A DNA stretch of 64,000 nucleotides from Pelobates cultripes (taxonomy: Eukaryota > Chordata > Amphibia > Anura > Pelobatidae). The stretch covers positions 94,657,339 through 94,721,338 of the forward strand of contig OW240921.1 of NCBI GenBank assembly GCA_933207985.1. The letters are read 5' to 3'. Positions 1 through 11,310 of this stretch are shown piece by piece; positions within the stretch are counted from its first letter, which is position 1; the number at the start of each line of letters is the position of its first letter. Position numbers and translations under genes: made by a program. Under the pieces are notes generated by a model. The model saw nothing but the letters and a program-made list of their open reading frames with translations. It was not told the origin of the DNA and made no database searches.

Positions 1-320
1 GAATATGATGTCATATTCCGGCTCCCACCATCAGCAAACGGCGCGTGGCGAAAGGGAGCAGAGAGCACACAGCTCCCTTGCCGCTTGTTGTGTGGAGATA
101 AGCGCCCGACTGGGGGGGGATGTGTATCCATCACCTCTTGCTCCCCCCCCCCCATGACAGGGGGACACGGGGGAGGAGGGGGGCATTTGGGGGCGGCAGA
201 GTGCCTGCGGGAACGGCGTTCCAACGTGCCGCGTGTATTAGGGTGTGCCCAGGCACACCCGGCACACGCCGTGTGCACGCCTAATGCAGACTTAAGAATC
301 TTACTACTATTTTCTCTTCA
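1..320. repeat. GC-rich repeat fragment
   Basis: The segment is G- and C-rich, with a poly-C/G run at 145-185. Its first 14 bases are identical to 14571-14584, inside the CAGGGCCGG-type composite element, so the window probably opens inside another member of that family. An imperfect palindrome of GGGTGTGCC-type sequence lies near 240-260. No gene is seen. Confidence 0.4.
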
Positions 321-327
321 TAACACA

Positions 328-842
328 TTAAAGGAACACTACAGTCATGAAAACAACTTTAGCTTTTAATGACGTGGTTTTTGTGTATAGAGTATGCCTC
401 TGAAGTCTCACTGCTCAATTTTCTGCCATTTAGGAGTTAAATCACTTTGTTTCTGTTTATGCAGCCCCAGCCTCCCCTGGCTGTGATTGACACAGCCTGC
501 ATGAAAAAAAATGGTTTAATTTTCAATCAGTTGTAACTTATTTGAATTTTTTTTTCTCCTGCTCTGTATATTGACTGCAGGGTTCATTAAGTTATTAACA
601 GAGCAGGATATAAGAAATTCTAAAGTAAACAGACTGCGCAATAAAGAAAGTGTAAACATTAGATGTATCTTTACAGGAAGTGTGTTTAGGAAGGCAAGTC
701 ACATGCAGTAAGGTGTGGCTAGGCCTGCATAAACAAAGTGACTTGACTCCTGAGGGGCAGAGAATTGAGCAGTGAGACTGCAGAGGCATGATCTACACAC
801 CAAAGCTGCTTCATTAAGCTAGAGTTATGTTACTGACTTTAA
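328..842. mobile_element. TTAA-flanked foldback MITE, family III
   Basis: TTAA at both ends (328-331 and 839-842) bounds inverted termini of about 90 bp. The left side reads through CTCACTGCTCAATT and the right side carries its complement. TTAA targets are typical of piggyBac-like elements; no transposase is present. A second copy lies at 58581-59121. Confidence 0.8.
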
Positions 843-918
843 CCCCTTAAGGACCAAACTTCTGGAATAAAAGGGAATCACGACATGTCACACATGTCAT
901 GTGTCCTTAAGGGGTTAA
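839..918. mobile_element. 80-bp TTAACCCC palindromic MITE
   Basis: The element begins TTAACCCCTTAAGGACC and ends GTCCTTAAGGGGTTAA, a near-perfect terminal inverted repeat with a short centre. It shares its left TTAA with the right end of the preceding MITE. Its termini match the left end of the large repeat at 44467, so it may be a deletion derivative of that family. Confidence 0.8.
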
Positions 919-1316
919 ATATAGAATATATCAAAACGGTATTAAATCCAATCTAGTGTTATCCATTTCAACATACTTTAAAGGTGAAGTGTCACTTTTT
1001 CACATTATCACTGTCAGGATTTTTCATTTTATGCTTAGTTTTCTTTAGATTAATCAAATATGTATTTGCAAGGTGTGAAAATAAAATTAAATGTAAAAAT
1101 TCTCACCTCTTTATTCTGCAGCTTGGTGCCTTTATGTTATATCCCTGTCAATCATTGTTACAAACTATGTCCTTTCCATTTGGCAGTCAGCATAGAAAAA
1201 GGCATATAGTAAAGAGGAGAAATAAAATAATGTTTCAATCACTCCTCTTTAGGGATGGATTGATAATCATGTGGGCCCCTTTGAAGGCCCCTATGTATAT
1301 ATATATTAGATAAATA
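919..1316. other. AT-rich noncoding stretch
   Basis: I see no gene or clear repeat here apart from a short TA-rich tract just before the next MITE. Confidence 0.4.
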
Positions 1317-1700
1317 TTAAAGGGATACCATTGTGCCAAGAATACAAAGCTGTATTTCTGGCACTATAGCTCCCTCTGCTTCCCACATCCCTCGTTCCTA
1401 CTCCCCTCCCCCCAGTAAATAAAGGGTTAAAACCCCTTTATTTACTTACCTTATCTCAGAGCGCTGACTCGATGCCCCGCCCCCTCCGACATCCCTCGAC
1501 GAGCGGGCGGTCATCTCACACATTAGAAATCATTGAAGCAATTGGGAAAAAAATCTGACGCTGGATGTCCTCATGCAGAGCGTGAGGGTGTCCAATGTCA
1601 GATATCAGACCAAAGGTCCATTTCGATCAAGGAAGTGGATGCTGTCTACCAGGCAGCCACTGGAGGCAGACTTACTGCTGCAATGTAAACAGAATCAAGA
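1317..1700. mobile_element. TTAA MITE family I, fragment with the 'CTGGCACTATAG' end
   Basis: It starts with TTAAAGGGATACC and carries the family I markers TTTCTGGCACTATAG, ATCTGACGCTGGATG and CAGCCACTGGAGG. The opposite terminus is missing. The sequence between here and the next fragment (to 2275) is not recognisably part of the element. Confidence 0.65.
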
Positions 1701-2079
1701 GACACCCGAAATCAGACCAATAGATAGACAAAGCCAGGTTAGGGGTATCAGAATAAAGAAGGATTAAGTGGAGAGGCGGGTCAGTAACAGTAATTAAAAA
1801 CAGTATAAACAAGGCAATGTGCACTTGGAAAACTGTTGTTAATATGTGAAACTGTTGCTTGTGACATAATGATGCTGGCTCGCAGGTGCCGCGTCAAAAA
1901 AAGGGGCGCAGATACAGAGGCAGGCATCGGAGAGACTGGAAAAAGCAGTAGGGAAAAATGGCGATCCTCCAGATCAGAGCACCATGTGATTAACAGACCA
2001 GCAAGGTAGGGGAAGGACTCCTTACAGCTGGCTGATATGTGTTGAGCCCAAAGAATACTTTATGTAGTGCCAGTGAGAA

Positions 2080-2275
2080 TAAAATGCAGGAGGTTATTTG
2101 CATGTAGAGCATATGAATAAATGACAGGTAGAGTTCTATTAGAATGTAGAACTAATGTGTATGAATGCAAGGGTTTATTTATAGAGAACTGTTTCATGTG
2201 AATGCAGGGGTAAATTAGTATAGAATTTTGTTGTGTGAATGCAGGAGTATATTTGTTTGAAGTGTCAGTGTGTGT
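2080..2275. repeat. Degenerate TGTGAATGCAGG repeat, part 1
   Basis: TGAATGCAGG-like motifs recur at roughly 45-50-bp spacing. The same low-complexity texture resumes at 2585-2780 on the other side of a MITE fragment. Confidence 0.5.
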
Positions 2276-2580
2276 AGCATTGCACCGAGCACTGCTATTG
2301 CATTAGTACTTCCTCAGCGGAAAGCATTGAATCAATGCTTTCCTATGGAGTTTTATCTGACACTGGATGCAAAGTCCGCTAAGGTCCCGCTAAGGACCCG
2401 CTAAGGACCGGCTAAGGACCCGGTAGACAGCCACTAGAGGTGGAGTTAACCCTGCAAGGTAATTATTCAGTTTCTGAATAACTGCAATAATCACAATTGC
2501 AAGGTTAGTGGGACAAGAGCACTGCACCCTGATCACTTTAATGAGATGAAGTGGTCTGGGTGCCTATAGAGTTCCTTTAA
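2276..2580. mobile_element. TTAA MITE family I, fragment with the 'GGTCTGGGTGCC' end
   Basis: The fragment ends AAGTGGTCTGGGTGCCTATAG, then GTTCCTTTAA, with TTAA at 2577-2580. It repeats interior markers (AAAGCATTGAATCAATGCTTT, GACAGCCACTAGAGG) already present in 1317-1700, so it is a second fragment and not the other half of the first. Confidence 0.65.
2378..2421. repeat. Four tandem copies of an 11-bp unit
   Basis: The unit GCTAAGGACCC occurs four times head to tail, with single substitutions in copies 1 and 3, inside the MITE fragment. Confidence 0.9.
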
Positions 2581-2584
2581 TATG

Positions 2585-2780
2585 GACAATCTGTGTATGG
2601 ATGCAGGGACAGAGTGTTTGTGTGTGAATTTGAGCAGTCAGTGTTAGTGTATGTGTGTGACTGCATTAGTCTATTTGCGAGGAGTGTCAATATGTGTGTG
2701 AATGCAAAGGTGTATGTGTGTAAGTTAACAGAGGAGCAGTGTGTCACCATGTGCGTGACTAGAGAGGCATGTGTGCATGT
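2585..2780. repeat. Degenerate TGTGAATGCA repeat, part 2
   Basis: GT-rich degenerate repeat resembling 2080-2275. ORFs on both strands here are repeat artefacts. Confidence 0.45.
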
Positions 2781-4264
2781 CATTTTTTGTTTTGAATGTA
2801 ATTTTTTTTTCATTACAAGTCTGACTCTCTTCATTTCCTAACGTGTAATCTGTCACACCCTTGTTGGTCTTTATATCCCCTTTTTGTGAGTATCCATCTT
2901 ACCCACGTGTTTCCCTTATTCTCCCCAATTGTGACTTTGCCGCATCACCCACTTATGCTTCCTCTATCTTCATGCGTGTCGCTGTCCCATCTTATACCCA
3001 ATATGTAACCACCTCAACTCACATATCTCTGTCCCATGTCACCCTCATTTGTCTCAACAACCTCTTGTGCCTGTCTCTAATTTCTAGGCTGGTGAAAGTG
3101 AACACTCTGTCTCCCAGATGATGCTCATCTTAATAGGTGCGGTATGGACGCATTGCATGTGTGGAATGAGAGCAGAGGATGTGATGTCACATCCTTTCCC
3201 CTTCTCTAATCCCACACAGAGCACTCGTACTGCACCGCGCCAGGAGAGCAAAGAGACTTGTCAGGGAGCCTATAGCAGGGAGAAAGAGTTTGTAGGTGTT
3301 AGGGTTATAGGTTGCAAGCCCCAAACCGCCAGAGGCCTGCTAGTATTGCTAGAATAAAGCATAATAATTATGCCGAGCAAGATGGGGAGATCTTTCGATC
3401 TCTTCATCTAGGCCCTACCTGTGCATCCAGGCCCCTGACTACCTCAGGTCTTCTATCCATGACCCATGTGTCTGAGTGGTCAGTCCACCCCTGTTCCTCT
3501 TCACTTTCAATGTGTGCCTTGGCCTTGGATCATCAGAACTGCATTATGATTTATTTTCTAAATTTATAATATAAATTTGAAGGAAAACCAAGTATCTCAT
3601 GAAAAAAGTTAACAGTGATCTTCAAAATGTTATTAAACGGTGTAAATTCCACGGATGCTCCTTCCCACGAACACTTGCCACAGACTCCTGGAGGAGTATA
3701 GAAGCTGGCCTCCTGCCAACCGACTATAGTCCAAATCTGGAACATCGTTTGGAAGTTACTATGCCCAGCTGCCATTGGTAGCTTTCCCTGGTTCAGCATT
3801 TTCCCTTCATGCGAATGGAAGCGAACGCTAGCTTCCTGGTGGCAGTTCGCATGAACCAAACCCACAAATAGTCCTCAGCGGTAATTAGCCGCGACCGCTA
3901 TGGAACTAATTTCGGCATGACGACTTCATGGGCCCCGGTCTTCTTAGCGGGACTTAGCCGCAAATGTTATGGAACTGTTTTTGGCATGAGGTGAACGTGC
4001 GGTTCCAGGACAACTTGGTTCAGGGTTTTGGAGAGTAGGTGTCTGAGGCTAAGGGGAAGAAATGCTACTGGAGAGCCAGGCGGAGCACCCTGTATTGCGG
4101 CTGCAGGAGCTCCCAAAAGTTGACCAACAGAAGCACCAAACGCCAACTATTTTGGGCATAGGACCACATGTGCAGCCAGTCAGAATTTTAACATGGTGGC
4201 ATTTCTCCTACACTGCATGGATCTGGGCACTATTTGGAGATCTTGGGCACTCAAATTCCCTGTA
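2781..4264. other. Noncoding stretch with a 70-bp-spaced duplication
   Basis: I recognise no gene. Positions 3875-3922 and 3944-3991 are diverged direct copies of a roughly 47-bp motif (TTAGCCGC, then TATGGAACT, then GGCATGA). The rest is unassigned. Confidence 0.4.
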
Positions 4265-4759
4265 GGAAGCACTGATTCAGTGTTTTCTAATGGGGAAGCT
4301 GAAATGTGCATGCGGCCAGCACCAGGCATGTGCATTAGATCTCACTATTGCCGTGACGTTGCAGGAGGAGGAGACCTAGGCTTCCTCTGCAGTGGAAAGA
4401 GGTAGTATTAAAAATAATTTAAACCCTATACACCACCAACAAAGGTTTTAGGAATGCAGCAATTCTATAGATAGATGTTTTTTCAAGGATTATATGTGTT
4501 TGTGATGGAGAATGCATCTGATGCAGCTGATTGGACAAGGCAATGTAAGCCAATTCAATACTTTCCTATGGGAAAGCATTGTGATTGGCTGAGATCATCA
4601 CTTCTGATGATGTCAGCCAAGTAGGAAGATCAGGGGCAGAGCCAGATTTTACTACATTTAGGGAGGCAAGGGGGGGGGGAGCAGGGGGACTAGATAATGC
4701 TTTTAACAATATAGGGTCAGGAATACATTTGTGTTCCTGACCCTATGGTGCTCCTTTAA
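4265..4759. mobile_element. TTAA MITE, degraded, family II-like
   Basis: The right end is clear: ATTTGTGTTCCTGACCCTAT followed by GGTGCTCCTTTAA, with TTAA at 4756-4759. Interior GGAAAGCATTGTGATTGGCT matches the family II copies at 12890 and 42349. The left terminus cannot be placed. Confidence 0.55.
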
Positions 4760-7612
4760 AAGAGGCTATTACTTAGTAACAAATAGCCCATTCAGTCAGA
4801 AGTAGTGGCTACTGGTTACTATACACCATCTCAGTGTTTACTGACAATAATTTTACCACTTGCTCATAAACAGTAAGATCTTTGACCACATCGTGGCTCT
4901 CTGCATTATTGAAATTGTAGTCAATGTGATAGCCATGTGCAGAAGATGACTGACAGCAACAAATTAGTATCAGAGTAAACTACATTTTATTTAAATTTGT
5001 GTCTTATATTTTGGTAATTCAGCTTTTTCGTAGATAGCTCCCTAATACCGTGGGAATTAGAGGGTGATCTACTAAGCGGCTGCAAGATGGGGCAGCGGCA
5101 CGAAATTGGAAATTCATTCATTCAAATGAAATCCCGATTCAAACAAAATGCATGATTTTCACCCTAATACGAGTGGAAAAATTGTACTTATTCTGTTTTG
5201 GTGAAATTTGGCGAGAACACAGATAGAGAGGTGACTATTGTGGGAAAATAGAGTGGGTATCAAGCTCTTCCTCCGGGTCAAGGATAGTCAAGAATTTTTA
5301 CATTTTAGGAATCCAGAGCAGCGGTCTATACCCAAAACCACTGCATTACCGTCATTTTAGATGTTATTTCTACATCATATACTTCATTTAAATGTTAAAA
5401 TGATTATTTTTAAAACAAAACAAACGAGGTAGTGAAAGGGTTAAAGGAAGACATTGCCATATTTTATATGTAACAAAACAACTGGCCACACATTTTTAAT
5501 ATTACTTCCCATTTAATCTCTACGTTCGGCCCTTACGCTGCTAACAATTTTGCTCTCTAATTTTGGCCTTTAATAGAAGGGTGCCTAGCAGGTGGAAGTT
5601 AATGGGTTAAATAACAATTTGAAGACAGCATTCGTCTTATTCTGTGTTATGATAACTTCTCCAGCGAATCCTTGCAGCTGGGTAGACCTGCTTGGCAGGA
5701 GAGAAAATCAAAAGAACAAGGCACTGCAGGGGAGATGGAAAGAAAACGCAGCACTCCAGGGGGCGAATGCTACCCAAAGCAGCTGGGAGGAGAGGAAGTT
5801 ACTCCAGGCTCTGGAATAATCTGGCATAAGGCTCTGCAGGGAGTAATGGAAGGGGTGAAACGAAAAGGGCAGAGCTCATTCTTGGATGTTGACTGTGCTG
5901 CTTATACTGCAATACAGTGATGGGTGATCTTGGCACTTGAAGGGGCATTCTAAGCACCATAACCACTACAGCATGTTGTAGTGGTTATGGTACGAGGAGG
6001 GTGTGCACCGATGAATTCCCCAGGTGCACGCAGGCTGGGCTCTCGCACACTGTGCTTCTAATGCGGATGTTAAACTTCTACAGGGTCGATTTCGTAACAT
6101 TTTTGGTGGCCTTTATTAGCTGAGTGTGTCAGGTGACAGCAATTCTGTGCCATCCAAATTTGGATTAAATTTATATTAGTAATGCCAAAATGTAAGATTT
6201 GCATTAGCAATATGGCAAAAACAGAGTCTGATTATGGGCACCTTTTGTACCCTTGGTTTCTATGAAACTCTTTGAAAATAGTTTGACACCCAACTAGGGA
6301 ACAGCCCCCCAGCTGTTTACCTCTAGTAATAGTTACAGTGCTAAGAGTATACCCTCCTCCCCAATGTTTTAGAGGATTTCACGTCTTACTTGGAGTTTAT
6401 CAATTGCTGCCCCCTGCCTCCACTACAGCCTTCAGAGAGCCCAAAGCTTACTGTCTGACAAATCCCAGCAACGCATCGCTTAGCTCACTGGCTGAGAGGG
6501 ATCAACTGACATAGGAGCTTCCTGGTCACAGATGTAAGATTTGATTGACCCCTGTGGCCCCATTTAAGAAGTCAAAGCATCCATAAATGGTTTAACTCTT
6601 TAAAATGAAGGGGGGGGGAGAATTGTGGCACCATACCCACTACAGCGCATTATGTATAATACAGTCCACTAATACCTGCCGAGCCAAAGATATCCATCAC
6701 TGTTGTGGCACCACAATGGCAAGTGTTCAGGCCCTGTTTCCATATGGAATTTGAAAGAAACATGGACTCTACCCCAAATTTGGCCTTTCACAATATGGTA
6801 ATTCAAACAATGATTTCTAACTCACTGTAAGACATGGAAAAAAACTACTGACCTTTTACATTGCACATTTTGCATAACAACCTGTATTTATCAAGTATAT
6901 AGTTTATATAGTATAGTATATAGTTTTTTTCAAGGTACGTTGTATTCAGTTTTTACATGTTTTTATCAAACAAAGATGACTTTGTGAAACAAATAGCTAT
7001 GTGGGTACATTGTGTCCAGTTCTTCTCCTGTACCAGATATCTAAAAGGATTACATTTACAGTGGACTAAGTTGTTTGCTGTTATAGAGAGCAGCAGCAAT
7101 TTGAAACCAACCAGGTTTGTCATCTTTCTGTTTGAATATACTTCCGGAGTTTGGAGTGCTCTATATTTTGTATACATAGTATGTAGCTACTTGTACAGTA
7201 ATTTTTTTATTATTTTTTTTTACCAGAGATGGAGAAAAAGGACATCAGACATAGATACACAAGTGTAATAAGTGTGCAAAGAATGAGATCCAAGGAACAC
7301 AGCCAATCAGGTGCCATGATTTTTGCAACCACAACCAAATCATTCACAAGTCACTATCTGACAATTAAAAGAAAATATAAAAACTCAAGTAGTATAGTCA
7401 TGTCTTGTTTGTGTTTATATGGACAGGCAGATAAGTGGGAGGACATGGTGAGAGGTCGGAGGACCATGAACTTATACAGCTACCGTATGCACAGAGAGGA
7501 CTGCATGGCTCACATAGGTTAACAATGTGAGCCCTGCAATCCTCCCTGATCTTATGGTGGAAATATAGGTTCAAGACGTGGCCTGACATCAACCACAATA
7601 AAAAAATGCCTG
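4760..7612. other. Noncoding stretch with isolated MITE pieces
   Basis: No gene is recognised. At 5956-5991 a perfect 15-bp-arm hairpin (ACCATAACCACTACA, six-base loop, complement) looks like a MITE terminus. A related CACCATACCCACTACAGC piece lies near 6640. The remainder is unassigned, with a poly-G run near 6609. Confidence 0.45.
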
Positions 7613-7620
7613 GTTACAAC

Positions 7621-8021
7621 TAGTGATGTCCCGAACGGTTCGCCATGGATGGCGAACATATGCGCTGTTCGGTCCGCCCCCTATGTCATCATTGAGTAAA
7701 CTTTGACCCTGTACCTCACAGTCAGCAGACACATTCCAGCCAATCAGCAGCAGACCCTCCCTCCCAGACCCTCCCACCTCCTGGACAGCTCACTAAGAAT
7801 GCAGCTTCACAATGAATGTAAAATGGATGCTGTCCAGGGGGTGGGAGGGTCTGGGAGGGAGGGTCTGCTGCTGATTGGCTGGAATGTGTCTGCTGACTGT
7901 GAGGTACAGGGTCAAAGTTTACTCAATGATGACATAGGTGGCGAACCGAACAGCGCATATGTTCGCCATCCGTGGCGAACCGTTCGGCGAACCGTTCAGC
8001 GTACCGTTCGGGACATCACTA
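7621..8021. mobile_element. hAT-type foldback MITE, copy 1
   Basis: The 401-bp element starts TAGTGATGTCCCGAACGG and ends with the complement. Long arms are nearly perfectly inverted around a centre of about 40 bp near 7787-7826. Flanking 8-mers GTTACAAC (7613-7620) and GGTACAAC (8022-8029) match at 7 of 8 positions, as expected for a hAT target-site duplication. The ORF across it is a by-product. Confidence 0.88.
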
Positions 8022-8029
8022 GGTACAAC

Positions 8030-8595
8030 TGTAATAGATAAGGAAAATGACCGGTTTGGCACAGAGGTCTAAAACCAACTGTAGGCATCAAGCCTGGTAG
8101 AAGGTCCAGGATGCAACAAAGAAGGGGCTCCCAAGAGGCCAATTGAATTCCTTAGAAAAATGCTGTACTAACTGTAAGTATACCATTAAAGCAAGACAGG
8201 ACAATTTAATTTGCACACATCAAACATCCAAGTTATAGAAAGCCTACTGGTTCTGGAGATCCCAATACAATGTCTGGAGCAAGTATGCTCTAGCAATCAA
8301 TCATCACTTTTACTGTATACATGCTTTAAAAATTCATATTGTTTTGTCTACTCTATCCTCATATATCTCCATCCCCTCCATTCTCATTTTGTTCTTTGCC
8401 AAACCACTGTTTGCTATATCTTTTATCTAAATCTAGTATCTGGCTGGGAATTAGGTCACAGTGAGCATAACATCCCGTGCTGGTGTGTAAAATACTCCTA
8501 TCGCCTTCACTGTAAATGAGGCAGCAATTCTAACCTACCTGCTCATTCCTACTTATATATCACAAGCCCCGGTGGAGCAGTTATATTATGTCAAG
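8030..8595. other. Noncoding stretch
   Basis: I see no gene or named repeat here. Confidence 0.35.
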
Positions 8596-9012
8596 TTCAG
8601 TTGACAAACTTGTTTTCCTGGCACTATAGCTTCCCCTTCTGTCAAGGCTCCCTCGCACGGCACTGAAAGCGTTAATGACCCGGTTAGTCACTTACCTGGG
8701 TCCGGTCCAGATGTCCCTCAGCACTGGCTCAGCTCCGCCCACACTCCTTCCCGCTGACGTCCGCCGGCGGGGGAGAACTAATGCGCATGCTTGGCAGTGG
8801 CCGTGCTCGCATTAGGATCTCCACATAATAAAGCATTATTCAGTGCTTTCCTATTGGGAAAATCTGACGCTGGAGTTCCTCATGCAGAGCGTGAGGACGT
8901 CCAGCAGTGGCGGATCCCAGAGCCTGATCACCGAGGAGGGCACTTGTAGATTATTTAAAGAAATAATCCAGACACAATAACTACTACAGCTCAGTGTAGT
9001 GGTTTAGTGTCA
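8596..9012. mobile_element. TTAA MITE family I fragment
   Basis: It contains TTTTCCTGGCACTATAG near the left, AAAATCTGACGCTGGAG in the middle, and a hairpin ACTACTACAGC/AGTGTAGTGGT near 8985. The right terminus is replaced by the next element, and no flanking TTAA pair remains. Confidence 0.55.
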
Positions 9013-9239
9013 ATAGTGCCGAGGACCCCCTCCAAGTAAGTAGTCAAACCGTTTAAGAACAGTTTGACAACTTACCTGAGATCTGCTGGGAAATGGGGCT
9101 GTAGTAGGGCATAGGAGCAGTGGTGTGTGTGAGTGGTGCAATGTGTAAGGGGTGCAGTGTGTGTGTGTGAAGGTTGTAGTGTGTGAGTGAGGGCGGCAGT
9201 GTATGTCAGGGATGCAGTGTATGTGTGGGACAGTATGTG

Positions 9240-9845
9240 TGTGTAACAGTTGCAGTGTGTGTGTGAAGTGTGGGCAATGTGTGTGTATGGGGCGGCAGTG
9301 TATGGGGGCAGTGTGTGTGTATGCGGGGCAGTATGTGTGTATGAGGGCAGTATGTATGTATGTGGGGGGCAGTATGTGTGTATGGGGGGGCACCATGGGG
9401 GGCAGTATGTGTGTATGGGGGCAGTATGTGTATGGGGGGGCAGCATGGGGGGCAGTATGTGTGTATAGGGGCAGTATGTGTGTATGTATAGTATGTGTAT
9501 GGGGGCAGTATGGGGGGCAGTATGTGTGTATGGTGGGGGCAGCATAGGGGGCAGTATGTGTGTATGGGGGGCAGCATGGGGCAGTATGTGTGTATGGGGG
9601 GCAGTATGTGTTTATGGGGGCAGTATGTGTGTATGGGGGCAGTATGTGTGTGTATGGGGGCAATGCGTGTATGGGGGCAGTATGTGTGTATATGGTGGGG
9701 CAGCATGGGGGCAGTATGTGTGTATGGGGGCAGCATGGGGGCAGTATGTGTGTATGGGGGGCAGCATGTGTATGGGGGGCAGTATGTGTATGGGGGGCAG
9801 CATGTGTATGGGGGGGCAGTATGGGGGCTATGTGTGTGTGTGTTA
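9240..9845. repeat. GGGGGCAGTATGTGTGTAT minisatellite
   Basis: More than 25 units of 17-24 bp are built on GGGGGCAGTATGTGTGTATG, with CAGCATG variants. The plus strand is strongly G-rich with many runs of four to seven G, so it could form G-quadruplexes. Long ORFs on both strands (tyrosine-threonine-histidine-proline repeats on the minus strand) are artefacts. Confidence 0.9.
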
Positions 9846-10005
9846 AGGGTAGGGGGGGCTTTTTTTTATAATATATATCTTTATTTAATTAAAAAAACAA
9901 ATATTCTATGTCCCCCCTCCCTTCTTACCTTTATTGAGGAGGAGGGGGGACATATTTTCATCCCTGGTGGTCCCAGTGGGATTCCCTGGTGGTCCCAGTG
10001 GTTAC

Positions 10006-10225
10006 AGTGAACTCTAGCCCGCGCTCCCGGGCTAGAGTTCACTCTCGCGAGATTTGGAGCGTTGGCAACGCTCCAAATCTCGCGAGAGGAGGACCCGGAG
10101 GAGCTGCAGACTGAGCTCCCGGGTCCTCCCTCTCACTCCCTCCCTCCCCTGCCGGCTGTCAGCAATGTGCCTGCGGACCGGGGAGGGAGATCTCCGATCT
10201 CCCCTCCGGTCCGCAGGCACATTGC
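10006..10225. repeat. Cluster of near-perfect palindromes
   Basis: Palindrome 1 is 10006-10043 (15-bp arms AGTGAACTCTAGCCC, 8-bp loop). Palindrome 2 is 10044-10086 (21-bp perfect arms around one central base, starting CTCGCGAGATTTGG). Palindrome 3 is 10088-10129 (GAGGACCCGG arms). Palindrome 4 is 10162-10225 (about 28-bp arms starting GCAATGTGCCTGCGG). They abut each other. Confidence 0.92.
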
Positions 10226-10329
10226 AGGGCTGGCGCCTGCATGTGCTGCTGGCAGGGGAGAGGGAGACCGGCGGATTTCTCGGGGGGGGCAATTGCCCCG
10301 TTGCCCCCCCCCTGGATCCGCCAGTGGTC

Positions 10330-10527
10330 CAGGGTCAGATAACTGATCAAAAGTCCGTTTGGATTCTGGAAGCCCTATAGTGGCTGTTTGGTAGACAGCC
10401 ACTAGAGGAGGAGTTAATCCTCAGAGGTATTTATTGCAGTTTTAAACTGCAATAATTACCACTGCAGGGTTAGGGGTGATGGGAGCTTCAATGAGCTGAA
10501 GTGGTCTGGGTGCCTACAGTGTCCCTT
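10330..10527. mobile_element. TTAA MITE family I, terminal fragment
   Basis: It includes GACAGCCACTAGAGGAGG, the hairpin GCAGTTTTAAACTGC and the terminus GAAGTGGTCTGGGTGCC, then TACAGTGTCCCTTTA. The other half is lost. Confidence 0.6.
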
Positions 10528-10530
10528 TAT

Positions 10531-10765
10531 GGTGAATTCAAAGTAATTTTCAAATTAAAGGGCAAAGTAGCAAAACTAGAAAAAAAACTGGAACTTTTAC
10601 AGTTCGGCTATTTTCGCCTTAAATTTGAAATTCCCTTTGAAGTCACTTTGAATTCCAGACAATTCCTGATTTTTTTGTAAATACCCTGTATTTTTTCTGA
10701 GAAGGAGAATTTTTGCAGATCAGAACATTAATCGTCTACAATTTGAAGTTTAGTGAATAGCTCTG
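10531..10765. repeat. AATTCAAAGTGAATTT foldback family, copy
   Basis: The left arm (GAATTCAAAGTAATTTTCAAA ... GGCAAAGTAGC) is mirrored by CTATTTTCGCCTTAAATTTG and ACTTTGAATTCC. Other copies lie at 26927-27006, 34170-34330, 39030-39150, 60220-60478 and 61157-61460. Confidence 0.6.
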
Positions 10766-10814
10766 TCAGTGTTGTTACACACAGCAGCAAACAGCTAGGG
10801 CCAAATAAGAATAT

Positions 10815-11310
10815 TTAAGGGATTCTATAGTGGAAGAAATATAAAGTTGTATTACTTGCACTATAGAGCCCTTTTATCCCCTATCTCCCTCACGCTCTCC
10901 CCCCACCCACTCACACGATTCCAGTGTCAATCTTCTTCGTCGCTGGGTCGATTCTCCACCTCCTCAACCGTCATACAACTGGGAGAAGGCTAATGCACAT
11001 GCGCAGGCCCGCCCCATAGGAAAACATTGCTTCAATGCTTTCCTATGGGTATTTTACTGGCGCTGGATGTCTTCACGCAGAGTGTGAGGACATCCAGCAT
11101 CAGTTAGGCCACCTAAAGTAAATTAGCCACCAGGAAGCACCTCCACTGGTTGTCTGATTGACAGCCACTAAAGGCAGTCTTAGTCTTTCAATGTAACTAT
11201 TGCAGTTTCTTAAAACGGCAATGTTTTACATTGCAGGACTAAGTAGAACTGGAAAACTGAATATCTGAGCTGAGCTAAAGTGGTGTGGGTGCCTAAAGTG
11301 TCCATTTTAA
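10815..11310. mobile_element. TTAA MITE family I, complete copy
   Basis: TTAA at 10815-10818 and 11307-11310 bounds an element starting GGGATTCTATAGTGG and ending GTGGTGTGGGTGCC. Interior foldbacks include GGAAAACATTGCTTCAATGC with TTTCC, and ACATCCAGCATCAG. Confidence 0.75.

Larger units (their letters stand above)
9023..10315. mobile_element. Composite non-autonomous element with G-rich minisatellite and palindromes
   Basis: A 5' block (GAACAGTTTGACAACTTACC ... GGGGCTGTAGTAGGG) is shared with 38220-38300, which lies inside a CAGGGCCGG-ended element. It is followed by the minisatellite, then a block (CTGGTGGTCCCAGTG, CTCTAGCCC, CTCGCGAGA) found in the opposite orientation at 32240-32380 and 44270-44410. 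It ends in CCCCCCCCTGGATCCGCC. Exact boundaries and superfamily are uncertain. Confidence 0.5.

Noticed and set aside
7703..8041. 112-codon ORF
   Set aside because: It spans the arms of a foldback hAT-type MITE, so it is an artefact of the palindrome.
9010..9846. Several ORFs of 60-217 codons on both strands
   Set aside because: All are translations of the GCAGTATGTGTGTATGGGG minisatellite in different frames; the products are short-period repeats with no domain.
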